Shown here: piece by piece, positions 34,891 through 43,876 of the stretch | Layout of the letters: each line of letters starts with the position of its first letter | Numbering within the stretch: position 1 is the first letter of the stretch | DNA from: CAWULT01 sp963923455 | GTDB lineage: Bacteria; Acidobacteriota; Vicinamibacteria; Vicinamibacterales; UBA2999 | Direction: 5' to 3' | Length of the DNA stretch: 64,000 nucleotides | Assembly: GCA_963923455.1 (NCBI GenBank) | Contig: CAWULT010000005.1 | Coordinates: 16,408-80,407 of the forward strand | Notes under the pieces: generated by a model | What the model saw: only the letters and a program-made list of their open reading frames with translations | Told to the model about the DNA's origin: nothing | Databases searched by the model: none | Translations under genes and position numbers: made by a program

Positions 34891-36951
34891 ATGAAGATAT
34901 CGAGCATCGTCGGGTTCGTATTCGCTGTCGGGGCGTCAGTTGCGGCAGTCCCACAGGCTTCGTTCGGTCAGGGCGTGGACTACGCGCTGCGCTTCGATGG
35001 ACGCAGCGACTTCGTGACGCTCGCACCGACGGCCTCGATGATGGCCGCGACGTGGCCGTCGACCAAGTCGGTGAGCCTCTGGGTCAATCCCGTCGGAACC
35101 CCTTTCTGCTCGGCACCGTCGCCGGCGTCCTGCGACGCGATCTTCGGTGACAGGCCGCGGAGCTGGGGCATTTCGCGAGGGGTGATCAACGGCAACGATC
35201 GGATCTGGGTCTGGAACTACGACGGGACGATGGACATGATCGGCGTGCCCTACACGGCCGGTCAATGGACGCACATCGCCCTCGTGCATGGCGGTGGCGT
35301 GCTGAGCGCCTACAAGAACGGCGCGCTCGTCTCGAGCATTCCGAGCGGAAACACCGTCGTCGTGACCGGCCAGGCGTTGCAGTTCGGCGGCATCATCAGC
35401 AACTCGACGTCCAATTGGACGTTCGAGGGCGACGTGGACGAGCTGCAGATCTGGAATACCGCGCGAACTGCGGTCGAGATTTCGCAGACCTACAACGTGA
35501 TGCTCACGGGTGCCGAGGCCGGACTGGCAGCCTACTATCGCATGTCGAACGGCTCGGGCACGGCGCTGACGGACAACTCGGGTCGTGGCTGGTCGGGCTC
35601 ACTCAGGGATGGAGCCAACGGAGTGCCGGCCGACGGGGCGATCGCCTGGGTGACGCCTGGGCCGCTCAGCGGGGGCGTGTCGATCAACAATCCCCCGGTC
35701 GCCAATCCCCAAAGCGTGGTCACGGACGAGGATGTCGCGCTCGGTATCACGCTGACGGGTGCTGATCCTGACAACAATCCAATCACCTTCCGCGTCGTCG
35801 TCCCGCCGTCGCGCGGAACGTTGTCGGGGGCTGCGCCCAATCTGACCTACACGCCGGGCGCGAATCTCAACGGACCGGACAGCTTCACATTCGTGGCCAA
35901 CGACGGCTTTGTCGACTCGGCGCCGCAGACCGTGTCGATTTCGGTCGTGCCGGTCAACGACGCTCCCGTCGCCAACGCCGATTCGGCGTCGACGGCCCAG
36001 GACACGCAGGTGCTCATCAACGTGCTGACGAACGACACCGACGTCGAGGGAGGCCCCCTGAGCGTCGTTAGCGTCGGCACGGCCGCACACGGAACCCTGG
36101 CGCACGATGGAACCGTGATCACCTACCTGCCCGAGGCCGGCTTCGCCGGGACCGACACGTTCACCTACACGGTGTCCGACGGCGCTGCCACGGCATCCGC
36201 GATCGTCAGCGTCAACGTGCGTCGCCCGGGGGGGGACCCGGGGTATGCCGTTCGCTTCGACGGCGTGAGCGACATCGCCCGGATGACCTACACCGCCACG
36301 GTCATGGGTCCCGGCTGGGAGAGCCGCAAGACCGTGAGCATGTGGCTGAAGCCGACGGGCACCGCCCAGTGCATCAGCAACGCCACGCAGTGCGACGAGA
36401 TCTTCGGCGACACGCCGGAGTGGTGGGGCATTTCGCGCGGGCCCTATCTCAACGGTCCCGACAAGATCTGGGTATGGAATTTCTCGAACAACCGCCTGCA
36501 GATCATCGGGGTGCCCTACGTGGTCGACCAGTGGATGCACCTGGCCATGGTCCACGAGAACGGTGTTCTCTACGCCTACAAGAACGGCGTGCTGGTCGGC
36601 AGCGTCGCCAGCGGGGCCACGCAGCAGCCGTCGACGGGCGGGTTGCCGATCCTGGGCTTCGGCGGCATCATCATGGGCTCGCGTGCGCCAGCCTTCTCCG
36701 GCGAGATCGACGAGCTGGCCCTGTGGAACGTCGCTCGCACGGCCGAGCAGCTGCAGAAGGACATGTCGCAGGGCATGGTCGGCGACGAACTCGGCCTGCG
36801 GGCCTACTACCGGATGTCGAACGGCTCGGGCATGACGATCACCGACGACACGGGCCACGGGTTCACCGCCACGCTCTACGACGGCGTGCAGCAGGTTCCG
36901 CCGGACGGCCCTCCGCAGTGGGTGCCGTCAGGGGCGTTCTCGCTGCCGTAG
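34891..36951 (+). CDS. Secreted LamG - cadherin-like - LamG protein
   Basis: 686 aa. Signal peptide ends near QASFGQG. Two concanavalin-like LamG domains (about residues 30-260 and 450-680) flank two tandem cadherin-like/Big repeats (NPPVANPQSVVTDEDVALGI; NDAPVANADSASTAQDTQVL). The two LamG domains are internal duplicates: both contain DEIFGD or DAIFGD, WGISRG, IWVWN, IGVPY and YKNG in the same order. No PEP-CTERM tail, LPXTG or type-9 signal is visible. Probably an extracellular carbohydrate- or calcium-binding adhesin that retains the polymer or binds neighbours. It stands first in its own transcription unit and ends before a strong hairpin. Confidence 0.85.
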   Translation: MKISSIVGFVFAVGASVAAVPQASFGQGVDYALRFDGRSDFVTLAPTASMMAATWPSTKSVSLWVNPVGTPFCSAPSPASCDAIFGDRPRSWGISRGVINGNDRIWVWNYDGTMDMIGVPYTAGQWTHIALVHGGGVLSAYKNGALVSSIPSGNTVVVTGQALQFGGIISNSTSNWTFEGDVDELQIWNTARTAVEISQTYNVMLTGAEAGLAAYYRMSNGSGTALTDNSGRGWSGSLRDGANGVPADGAIAWVTPGPLSGGVSINNPPVANPQSVVTDEDVALGITLTGADPDNNPITFRVVVPPSRGTLSGAAPNLTYTPGANLNGPDSFTFVANDGFVDSAPQTVSISVVPVNDAPVANADSASTAQDTQVLINVLTNDTDVEGGPLSVVSVGTAAHGTLAHDGTVITYLPEAGFAGTDTFTYTVSDGAATASAIVSVNVRRPGGDPGYAVRFDGVSDIARMTYTATVMGPGWESRKTVSMWLKPTGTAQCISNATQCDEIFGDTPEWWGISRGPYLNGPDKIWVWNFSNNRLQIIGVPYVVDQWMHLAMVHENGVLYAYKNGVLVGSVASGATQQPSTGGLPILGFGGIIMGSRAPAFSGEIDELALWNVARTAEQLQKDMSQGMVGDELGLRAYYRMSNGSGMTITDDTGHGFTATLYDGVQQVPPDGPPQWVPSGAFSLP

Positions 36952-36966
36952 GCCGTCCGCGACGAG

Positions 36967-37002
36967 CCTCGAGCGGCAGGGCGTCAACCCTGCCGTTCGA
37001 GG
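36967..37002 (+). terminator. 15-bp stem hairpin after LamG gene
   Basis: CCTCGAGCGGCAGGG (36967-36981) pairs with CCCTGCCGTTCGAGG (36988-37002) with one G-U, loop CGTCAA. It begins 15 bases after the stop and ends 15 bases before the next start. There is no T-run, so it may be a weak terminator or an RNA-stabilising element that lowers expression of the following acyltransferases relative to the LamG gene. Confidence 0.6.
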
Positions 37003-37017
37003 TGTCGCACGCCTCAC

Positions 37018-38103
37018 ATGAACCGCCAGTACAGCGCGATGAGCGGAGCGGCGATCGTCCTGATCGTCCTCAATCACGCCATCCATTTCGGGTTGCAGGC
37101 TTCGCCGGCGAGCGGTCCGTGGCCGTACATCCTGACGGTGCTGCAGGCGCTGGGCGGCTTCGCCGTGCCGGCCTTCTTGTTCATTTCCGGGGCGTTCCTG
37201 TCCTACTCGGCCGGGCGGCTCTCGCCGGAGTTCATCAAGACCAACCTTGGCCGGCTCCTCTGGCCGTACCTGATCTGGTCGCTGCTGTTCTACGGCCTCG
37301 TCTTCGTGGTCGGCGCGGAGCGCTACTCGGTGGCGGGCTACGCGAAGAACCTGATCGTCGGCTATCCCTACCACTTCGTGCCGCTGCTCGTGTTCTGGTA
37401 CCTGTCGGCGCCGCTGCTCGTGAAGATCGGACGGCGGCACGCCTGGCCGCTGCTGGTGGGCATTGCCGCGTACCAGGCGGTGCTGCTCGTCGGGCGGTAT
37501 CCCGATCTGTTCGGCGTGCCGGGCCTGGCGCCGTGGGCGAAGCTGGTGCGCGTGCCCGTGTTGGCGACGCCGATGTCGGACTGGGCGGTCTTCTTTCCGC
37601 TGGGGCTCGTGGTCAGCATGCACGACCGGGAGCTCAAGCCGAGACTCATGGGCCGTCGGCTGCTGATGGCGCTGCTGACCGGGTCGCTGCTGTGCCTGGG
37701 GCTGCTCGACGCGTTCAGGATGGTGTCGGCCCCGTGGGCGCGGTTCGTGGCGCCGCTGCCCCTGATGTTCGTGCTGCCGGTGATCAGCCGTGACGCCATC
37801 CCGTACTGGCGCGGTCTCGAGGCTCTCGGCAAGCGAAGTTACGGCATCTACCTGAGCCACTTCATCGTGATCAATCTGGCGGCCTACGCGGTATCGGCCC
37901 TTGGTCTGGCGGCGGGCATCGGCGCCGTGCTGGTGTATCCGGCGCTGCTGATCGTGGCGATCGGCGTGCCCGTGCTGATGATGGATGTGCTGACACGCCC
38001 GGTCTCAGTGCGGCGCGTCTACCGGCACCTGTTCGGGATCGCCCCGCCCCCACCGCCTGCGCCGGTTCAGCGCTCCGGCGCCAAGGCGCCGATGCCGGCC
38101 TAG
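37018..38103 (+). CDS. Membrane acyltransferase, family 3 (2)
   Basis: 361 aa, about ten membrane helices. NRQYSAMSGAAIVLIVLNHAIHFG carries the conserved His; VPAFLFISGAFLSY and RSYGIYLSHFIVINL are the family-3 signature regions. The N-terminus differs from the MxRRLLxLNG type of the other two, so this is a separate branch. It is followed 12 bases later by a second acyltransferase. Probably O-acylates (acetylates or otherwise) the glycan at the inner membrane. Confidence 0.87.
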   Translation: MNRQYSAMSGAAIVLIVLNHAIHFGLQASPASGPWPYILTVLQALGGFAVPAFLFISGAFLSYSAGRLSPEFIKTNLGRLLWPYLIWSLLFYGLVFVVGAERYSVAGYAKNLIVGYPYHFVPLLVFWYLSAPLLVKIGRRHAWPLLVGIAAYQAVLLVGRYPDLFGVPGLAPWAKLVRVPVLATPMSDWAVFFPLGLVVSMHDRELKPRLMGRRLLMALLTGSLLCLGLLDAFRMVSAPWARFVAPLPLMFVLPVISRDAIPYWRGLEALGKRSYGIYLSHFIVINLAAYAVSALGLAAGIGAVLVYPALLIVAIGVPVLMMDVLTRPVSVRRVYRHLFGIAPPPPPAPVQRSGAKAPMPA

Positions 38104-38115
38104 CCGCACCCCCGG

Positions 38116-39228
38116 ATGGTCAGGCGGCTGCTCGCACTGAACGGGATTGCGGCCATCTTCGCCGTGGTCCATCACTCGGTGAACTGGGGCATCACGGCGA
38201 TGTTCTGGTGGGCGCCGCAGTATCGCACGGGGGCATCTGTTCCGGACTACGCGGCGTTGGGCGGGCTGCAGTACTTCGCCATCCGAGCCATCGACCAGGT
38301 GGTCGTGTCGGCCGTGCCCGCGTTCCTGTTCGTGAGCGGCTACTTCGTGGCGAGCAGCGTCGGCGCCCGCCCGACGCTCGCGTGGGACAACGTGGTCAGC
38401 CGTGTCAGGACGCTGTTGCCTGCGTACCTGCTGTGGTCGCTGCTCGTGATCGGGTTCAACATGGTCAACGGCGCGCAGTACACCTGGTCTCGGGTGGCCT
38501 GGGCGCTGGTGACCGGCGGTGCCGCGGCGCCGTTCTACTACGTGCCGCTGGTCGTCGAGCTCTACGTGCTTTCCCGCTGGCTCGCGCCATGGGTCCGCCG
38601 TTCCGCGGGCCTGGTGCTGCTGGTGACGGGCCTCGCCCAGGCGTCGGTGGCGCTCGTCAGGAGTTGCTCCGTCGCCGCCCTCGACGCCTGCACGCCCGAT
38701 CACGCCGTCGCGCGCCTGGCGGTGAATTCCCAGTTGCTGTCCTACTGCTTCTGGTTCGCGCTCGGCCTGGCGGCCTCGTTCCACATGCCCGCGTTCAAAG
38801 CCACGCTGCGTCGATTGCGCCCAGTGCTGCCCTGGCTGCTGGTCGCACTGTTCGTGGCGGCTGCAGGAGAGTGGGAGGTCGTGCGGAGGCTGTCGGGCCG
38901 CACGTGGGTGCCGAGCGGCGTGGGAATCGGCGACAACCTGTTCGAGCTCGCGCTGCTGCTGACGTACCTCGCGCACGATGACGGGCCGCTCCCGTGGGCG
39001 GCCCCGCTCGAGCGGGTTGGGGTGATGTCGTACGGCATCTACCTCGTGCACATGCCCGTGCTCGAAGTGGCGGCCCGGGTGCTCTATCACCTCAGCCCGT
39101 TTCTGCTCGCCTATCAGGTGGTGCTGATGGCCGCCGTCTCGGCGGTTGGCGTGGGGGCTCCGATGCTGCTGATGAGGTTCGCGAAGAGTTCCCCCCTGCG
39201 CCGGTACTACGCGTACGCCTTCGGGTAG
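38116..39228 (+). CDS. Membrane acyltransferase, family 3 (3)
   Basis: 370 aa. MVRRLLALNGIAAIFAVVHHSVNWG and VPAFLFVSGYFVASS match the enzyme at 16957; SYGIYLVHMPVLEVA and the terminal SSPLRRYYAYAFG complete the signature. It is a paralogue of 16957-18063 and of the relic at 13509-13657. The three copies at separate places point to repeated duplication of one acyltransferase within the locus. Confidence 0.87.
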   Translation: MVRRLLALNGIAAIFAVVHHSVNWGITAMFWWAPQYRTGASVPDYAALGGLQYFAIRAIDQVVVSAVPAFLFVSGYFVASSVGARPTLAWDNVVSRVRTLLPAYLLWSLLVIGFNMVNGAQYTWSRVAWALVTGGAAAPFYYVPLVVELYVLSRWLAPWVRRSAGLVLLVTGLAQASVALVRSCSVAALDACTPDHAVARLAVNSQLLSYCFWFALGLAASFHMPAFKATLRRLRPVLPWLLVALFVAAAGEWEVVRRLSGRTWVPSGVGIGDNLFELALLLTYLAHDDGPLPWAAPLERVGVMSYGIYLVHMPVLEVAARVLYHLSPFLLAYQVVLMAAVSAVGVGAPMLLMRFAKSSPLRRYYAYAFG

Positions 39229-39605
39229 CCCACGTAGTCCCCGCCCACCGCACCTCCATGCAGGCCGGCGTGACAGAAGCCGACGGCGCTGCATCGTGTC
39301 GAGACAGTGCCGACGGCCGCGCCGTTTCGTCCGGGCGGCCGGCCTGGCGGCCAAGTCCAAGAAATCTCCGGCATTTCCTTCGTCTTCCGCCGCAATGCCG
39401 GACGGGCACTCTTCTTGCACGCTTCCCCTTCGAAATTCGGTGTCGAGGCCGTAGACTGACGAGTGGCGGGTAGTTGCGTCCATTCGGACGTCGGGGCGAC
39501 CGACCGATTCTGAAAACGCCGTTACAGAGTCGCCGGGCCCGCCGAACGCGGCCCGCCAATTCGGGCAGTCTGGGCCGGAGCCGGACTCTCTTCGGAGGAA
39601 TGCGC
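39229..39605 (+). other. Intergenic region with sigma-54 promoter and long leader
   Basis: 377 bases without a convincing gene. It contains the near-consensus sigma-54 element at 39404-39419 and about 175 bases of leader before the next start. A reading frame from 39474 runs into the next gene but has no signal peptide until 39606 and is not considered coding. Confidence 0.65.
39404..39419 (+). promoter_or_regulatory. Sigma-54 (RpoN) promoter
   Basis: GGGCACTCTTCTTGCA: GGCAC at -24 and TTGCA at -12 with 10 bases between GG and GC, matching the RpoN consensus TGGCACG-N4-TTGCW except positions 1 and 7. Expected start of transcription near 39430. It would drive the secreted-protein gene at 39606 and the deiodinase-like gene behind it. 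Confidence 0.7.
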
Positions 39606-40676
39606 GTGAGGACGTCCGTCAGAGGAACGCTTGTCTGTGTGCTGCTGCTGCTCCCCGCGGTGGCGCGTGCCCAGGCGATCGTGGTCGATCACACCTCGAT
39701 CGGCCTGTTCGACCAGATACCCGACCAGTACTTGCAGGCCGCCCGCAACCTGCGGTTCCTGTTTATGGACCGGTCGGTGGGCGTCAACACGAACGACGCA
39801 CTGAACTGCCTGACGGCCTCCGCGTACGGGACCTCGGCGTCCCCGTGCCGGCAGGATTACCAGTTCGTCAACGGCGCCTGGCAGCAGACGCTGCGCAACG
39901 ATGCCGCAAAGGCGGCCGGGCAGGTGCACCCGTACATCGACTTCTCGCCGAGCCCGACCAGGTACAACCGCAGCAACTGGGACTTCTACCTGTTCTACGG
40001 CCCCTGGGAGACGATGACCTCCAACTTCGTCTCGGGACTCCACAACTCGTCGATCCCGGCCCAGGAGCATCCGACCAACGCGAACGTCCAGGTGAATCCG
40101 CTGAACTACGACGTCGTGTCGTTCCAGTTCAGCTACCTCAACGTCGACAACGGCAGCCGGATCATGGAGTTCTTCTCGAACCGCTCCGGTGAACTGAACG
40201 ACGCCTACGAGCTCGAGCGCGAGATCGCCGACCACCTCACGTCGAACGGCAACCGCAAGTTCGTCTACTTCACGACGAGCCTGGCGCGTTCCATCGGCAC
40301 CCAGGTGTCCATGGACTTCAATGCGCGGATGCGCGAGTGGTGCCGGACGACCAACTGCATCCTGTTCGACTTCGCCGACATCGAGGCGTATGACATGGCC
40401 GGCCGTCCGTGCTACGACGACCGCGACGGCGTGCCGTACACGCAGCCGAACAACGCCAGCCTCAACGAGAACTACCCGGACGACGGGCTGAACATCCCGG
40501 CGATCTGCCAGGAGAAGACGACCGAGGCCATCAACGGGCACCTGACGACGGCCCAGGGGAACATCAGCATCGCCAAGGGGCTGTGGGTGCTGCTGGCCCG
40601 GATCGCCGGCTGGAACCCGGGCGGGACCTCTCAGGGTCCGGCCCCGCCCACCAATATCCGGATTCTGGGCGAGTGA
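39606..40676 (+). CDS. Secreted protein of unknown function, possible SGNH-like fold
   Basis: 356 aa. GTG 39606 is preferred over ATG 39600 because GGAGGA ends at 39599, six bases before the GTG but touching the ATG. Signal peptide VCVLLLLPAVARAQA. The mature protein has RFLFMDRSVGVN near its start, YDVVSFQFSYLNVDNGS and FVYFTTSLARSIGT in the middle, and CILFDFADIEAYD with NYPDDGLNI later. This looks like a secreted esterase-like alpha/beta fold, but I cannot assign an activity. It ends in GPAPPTNIRILGE, a motif found near the N-termini of the two large minus-strand secreted proteins. Confidence 0.75.
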   Translation: MRTSVRGTLVCVLLLLPAVARAQAIVVDHTSIGLFDQIPDQYLQAARNLRFLFMDRSVGVNTNDALNCLTASAYGTSASPCRQDYQFVNGAWQQTLRNDAAKAAGQVHPYIDFSPSPTRYNRSNWDFYLFYGPWETMTSNFVSGLHNSSIPAQEHPTNANVQVNPLNYDVVSFQFSYLNVDNGSRIMEFFSNRSGELNDAYELEREIADHLTSNGNRKFVYFTTSLARSIGTQVSMDFNARMREWCRTTNCILFDFADIEAYDMAGRPCYDDRDGVPYTQPNNASLNENYPDDGLNIPAICQEKTTEAINGHLTTAQGNISIAKGLWVLLARIAGWNPGGTSQGPAPPTNIRILGE

Positions 40677-40684
40677 GTTCGGGC

Positions 40685-41344
40685 ATGATGCCGCTGGACT
40701 TCCTCCGGTACCCGGAGGAAGAGCAGCGGGCCAGGGCGCGCGCGTTCAGGCAGGAACTGGGCCGGCGCCGGACGGTCCGGGATTTCAGCAACCGGCCCGT
40801 CCCGCTCGACATCCTCGAGGACTGCATCGCGGCGGCTGCGACGGCGCCTTCCGGGGCGCACAAGCAGCCGTGGACCTTCGTGCTGGTCACGGACCCCGTG
40901 CTGAAGTCGAGGATTCGGGCGGCGGCGGAGCAGGAAGAGCGCGCGTTCTACGGCCATCGCGCACCCGAGCGCTGGCTTCGCGATCTCCAGCCGTTCGGCA
41001 CCAACGCCAGCAAGCCGTTCCTCGAGATCGCCCCAGCCCTGATCGTCGTGTTCGCCCAGAAGCACGGCAGCGACACCGACGAGCGGCACTACTATGTGAA
41101 CGAGTCTGTCGGCATTGCCGTGGGGTTCCTGCTGGCCGCCCTCCATCACGCCGGCCTCGCCACCCTCACCCACACGCCGAGCCCGATGCAGTTCCTGGCC
41201 GACGTGCTCGAGCGGCCGGCCAACGAGCGTGCGTTCGTGCTCATCCCGGTTGGCTATCCCGCGGATGGGGCCCTGGTACCGTCCATCGAGCGCAAACCGC
41301 TCTCCGAGGTCCTCGTCGTCCGGGCCCCGGCTCCGGGCCGCTAA
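40685..41344 (+). CDS. Nitroreductase-fold flavoprotein, iodotyrosine deiodinase (IYD)-like
   Basis: 219 aa FMN enzyme; ATG 40685 chosen, GTG 40673 also in frame. RRTVRDFSNRPVP and TAPSGAHKQPWTF are the FMN-binding region, and PVGYPADGALVPSIERKPL the C-terminus. The similarity is to IYD specifically, not to generic nitroreductases. The three residues that IYD uses to grip the halotyrosine zwitterion (human E157, Y161, K182) align with E85, Y89 and K110 in the active-site lid EEERAFYGHRAPERW and TNASKPFL. Expected activity: reductive removal of halogen from a halotyrosine-like substrate. Co-occurrence with a halogenase in the locus is notable. Confidence 0.82.
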   Translation: MMPLDFLRYPEEEQRARARAFRQELGRRRTVRDFSNRPVPLDILEDCIAAAATAPSGAHKQPWTFVLVTDPVLKSRIRAAAEQEERAFYGHRAPERWLRDLQPFGTNASKPFLEIAPALIVVFAQKHGSDTDERHYYVNESVGIAVGFLLAALHHAGLATLTHTPSPMQFLADVLERPANERAFVLIPVGYPADGALVPSIERKPLSEVLVVRAPAPGR

Positions 41345-41401
41345 CGACCCAGCCCAGCCGGGCCGATAGTCCCTGACGGGAGTACCATAACGGCACAACC
41401 C

Positions 41402-41435
41402 CTCGCCTTCCGGGCGCATCCGGCGCCCTGGCGAG
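41402..41435 (+). terminator. Two-part hairpin before the GT gene
   Basis: Outer stem CTCGCC/GGCGAG (41402-41407 with 41430-41435) and inner stem GGGCG/CGCCC, followed by CGCGTTTCTTCC. It may end the deiodinase transcript or act as a leader element; only 37 bases separate it from the next start. Confidence 0.4.
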
Positions 41436-41472
41436 CGCGTTTCTTCCATCCCCGCAGGGCCGCTCACGCGTC

Positions 41473-42711
41473 ATGAAGATTGGCTACGTCATGCAGGAGG
41501 GAGGGCCGGACGTCCGGCAGCTCCCCCGCACCGGCCCTGCGAACCACGTCCTGAAGGTCTTTGCCGAACTGCAGAGGCTGGGGCACGACGTCCGGCTGCT
41601 GGCCCGGTGGGACGGTGTCATCTGGAAGTCGGACGACCTGGTCACGTACGAGCCCGTCGTCGTCCGGGACTGGGACTCGGGGCCGAGGCGGGCGCTCGAG
41701 CGTCTCGTGCGGGGCCTGCAGGCCAGGCTCGCCCTGCCGTACTTGAACCTCTTCGAGAGCCTCCGCTTCGCCAGCGCGTGCCGGCAGGAACTCGGCGATC
41801 GGGACGTCTACTACGAACGCATGGGCTGGATGGGTTACGGCGCCGGGCTGTGGTCGCGGCGATCGGGCATTCCCCTCGTGCTCGAGGTCAACAACGGCGA
41901 CTTCGTCACCGAGCTCGAGATGCTCGGCGTGGCGCCCACCGGCTTCCAGCGCTGGCTGGCCGTGCGCCTGATGGCCGCCGCAGTCGGCCGCGGCCGGATG
42001 GTCGTCGCCACCGGAGAGGGACACCGCCGGCGCTTCATCGAGCACTGGCGCGTGACGCCCGACACCGTCGTCACCATCGAGAACGGCAGCGAGCTCGTGG
42101 AGCTGCTCGACCGCGGCCAGCTGGGTCCGTTCACCGGGCGCAGCCGCGGCTCCGCGCCCGTCGAGGTCGTGTTCGTCGGCGCCTTCGAGCCCTGGCACGG
42201 GGTGCTGAAGCTGCTCGAGGCGATGGAGGGCGTCGTGGCGGCGGGCGCCAACGTCCATCTCGTGCTGATCGGATCGGGCACCCTGCAGCGGCAGATCCGT
42301 GAGTTCATCGACGCGCGCGGCCTCGCGCCGCACGTCACGATGACCGGCCAGCTGCCGATCGACCAGGTCGCGGCTCGCCTGGCCCACGCCGACATCGGCG
42401 CCGCGCCGTACTGCGGGTGGATGGAATACTCCGGCCTCAAGCTGTTCGACTACAAGGCGGCCGGCCTCGCGATCATCGCGTCCGGCGAGAACGGCCAGCC
42501 CGATACCCTCTCGCACGAACGCACCGCGCTGATCGTACCGCCGTGCGACGTCCAGGCGCTGGCCGCCGGCATTGTCCGCCTGGCCGGCGACGAGGCGCTG
42601 CGCCGGTCGATGGGCCATGCCGGACGCCTGGAGGCTGAAGAGCAGCATTCCTGGCGCCACACGGCCCTGCAGCTGCAGGGCGTCTTCGAACGGGTGACCC
42701 GTGGGCGCTGA
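41473..42711 (+). CDS. Glycosyltransferase family 4
   Basis: 412 aa GT-B fold. MKIGYVMQEGGPDVRQLPRTGPANHVLKVFAEL is the N-terminal Rossmann region, YYERMGWMGYGAGLWSRR and VLEVNNGDF the acceptor side. VEVVFVGAFEPWHGVLKLLEAM and YSGLKLFDYKAAGLAIIAS (E/D-x7 region) form the donor side. Cytoplasmic. Its stop overlaps the next GT by 11 bases. Confidence 0.88.
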   Translation: MKIGYVMQEGGPDVRQLPRTGPANHVLKVFAELQRLGHDVRLLARWDGVIWKSDDLVTYEPVVVRDWDSGPRRALERLVRGLQARLALPYLNLFESLRFASACRQELGDRDVYYERMGWMGYGAGLWSRRSGIPLVLEVNNGDFVTELEMLGVAPTGFQRWLAVRLMAAAVGRGRMVVATGEGHRRRFIEHWRVTPDTVVTIENGSELVELLDRGQLGPFTGRSRGSAPVEVVFVGAFEPWHGVLKLLEAMEGVVAAGANVHLVLIGSGTLQRQIREFIDARGLAPHVTMTGQLPIDQVAARLAHADIGAAPYCGWMEYSGLKLFDYKAAGLAIIASGENGQPDTLSHERTALIVPPCDVQALAAGIVRLAGDEALRRSMGHAGRLEAEEQHSWRHTALQLQGVFERVTRGR

Positions 42712-43834
42712 GCCGGCGTCCTCTCCAGTTCCGCCGCCCGCCGGGCGGCGTGGCATGGTCAGCGTCGTGATGCCGGTGTTCAATGGCGCCGCCCTGATCC
42801 GCCAGTCGCTCGAGAGCGCCCTGGCGCAGACCTATGCGAACTGGGAGCTCATCGTCGTCGACGACGGCTCGACCGACGACACGGCGGCCATCGTCGCGCA
42901 GTACACCGACCCGCGCATCCGCTACGTTCACCAGGAGAACCGGGGGCAGGCCGCCGCGCTGAACCGGGGCCTCGACGCCGCCGAGGGCGAGTACGTCACG
43001 ACACTCGACGCCGACGATTGGTACGAGCCCGCGGCGCTGGCGTGTCGCGTCGACCTGCTCGTGCGCGATCCGGGGATCGGCGTCGTGTACGGCAACGGCG
43101 TCTACCGTTACGCCACCGGCGACACGGGGCCGAAGTTCACCGAGCTGATGCCGGCGGGCGTGTCGGGCGACGTGTTCGACACGCTGATCGTGGCGCCGTT
43201 CTACGGCACCGGGGCGGCGGTGATCGTCCGGCGCAGCGTGCTCGCCACGTACGGCATCCGGTACGATGAGGCCATCTCCTGGTGCCAGGACTGGGACATC
43301 TACATCCGGCTGGCGGCCGTGACACGGTTCGGTTTCGTCGACGACGTCGTAATCAACTATCGTGTCCACGCCGACGGCATGACCGTGACGATGCCGAGCG
43401 AGCGCCGGCTGACGTCGCTGTTCCGGCTGCGCGACAAGGTGCTGGCCATGCCCCGTTTCGCCGCGGTGCCGGCGGCGCAGCAGTACGCGTTCTTCTACGA
43501 CTACCTCACCCGGGATCTCGACGGCCGCGTCGAGCCGCAGTCCGCGGTGCTGGCCTGCCCGGCCTTCGCGGCCATGCCGCCCGACTCACGGGCCAGACTG
43601 CTTCGTCTGACGGCCAACGGGAGCCTCCTCGAGGGCGGCGCGCCGGCACCCATTCGATCGTGGCTGAGGGCCGCGCTCCGCATTCGTCCGGCCGATCCCA
43701 AGACCTGGCTGGTGTACCTGCTGGTGTGCCTCAGCCCCGCCGCCGCCCGTCGGGTGGTCGCCGCCTGGCAGGGCCGCCGGCAGCCGGACGCGCCGGTGTC
43801 CCCGTTCGAGCAACTCTCGGCCGGTCAGTCGTAG
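42701..43834 (+). CDS. Glycosyltransferase family 2
   Basis: 377 aa; GTG 42701 start overlaps the previous gene, with a Pro-rich lead-in before MVSVVMPVFNGAALIRQSL. VDDGSTDDTAAIVAQY, AALNRGLDAAEGEYVTTLDADDWY (DxD) and CQDWDIYIRLAAVTRFGF mark an inverting GT-A enzyme. About 120 C-terminal residues are helical. Very similar in the core to the GT2 at 24965. Confidence 0.88.
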   Translation: MGAEPASSPVPPPAGRRGMVSVVMPVFNGAALIRQSLESALAQTYANWELIVVDDGSTDDTAAIVAQYTDPRIRYVHQENRGQAAALNRGLDAAEGEYVTTLDADDWYEPAALACRVDLLVRDPGIGVVYGNGVYRYATGDTGPKFTELMPAGVSGDVFDTLIVAPFYGTGAAVIVRRSVLATYGIRYDEAISWCQDWDIYIRLAAVTRFGFVDDVVINYRVHADGMTVTMPSERRLTSLFRLRDKVLAMPRFAAVPAAQQYAFFYDYLTRDLDGRVEPQSAVLACPAFAAMPPDSRARLLRLTANGSLLEGGAPAPIRSWLRAALRIRPADPKTWLVYLLVCLSPAAARRVVAAWQGRRQPDAPVSPFEQLSAGQS

Positions 43835-43876
43835 AATGGTCTGGGTGGCCCCTGACAGCGTCGCGGGGAGCGGGTG

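Noticed and set aside
34891..36951. A PEP-CTERM sorting signal on the secreted proteins
   Set aside because: None of the secreted proteins ends in a V-P-E-P motif followed by a helix and Arg cluster, and no exosortase gene is visible in this window, so an exosortase link rests only on the surrounding gene set.
39463..39478. TGGCGGGTAGTTGCG as a second sigma-54 site
   Set aside because: GG and GC are 9 bases apart instead of 10, a spacing that normally abolishes RpoN recognition.
41392..41408. CGGCACAACCCCTCGCC as a sigma-54 site before the GT at 41473
   Set aside because: Spacing is one base too long and the TTG of the -12 element is missing.
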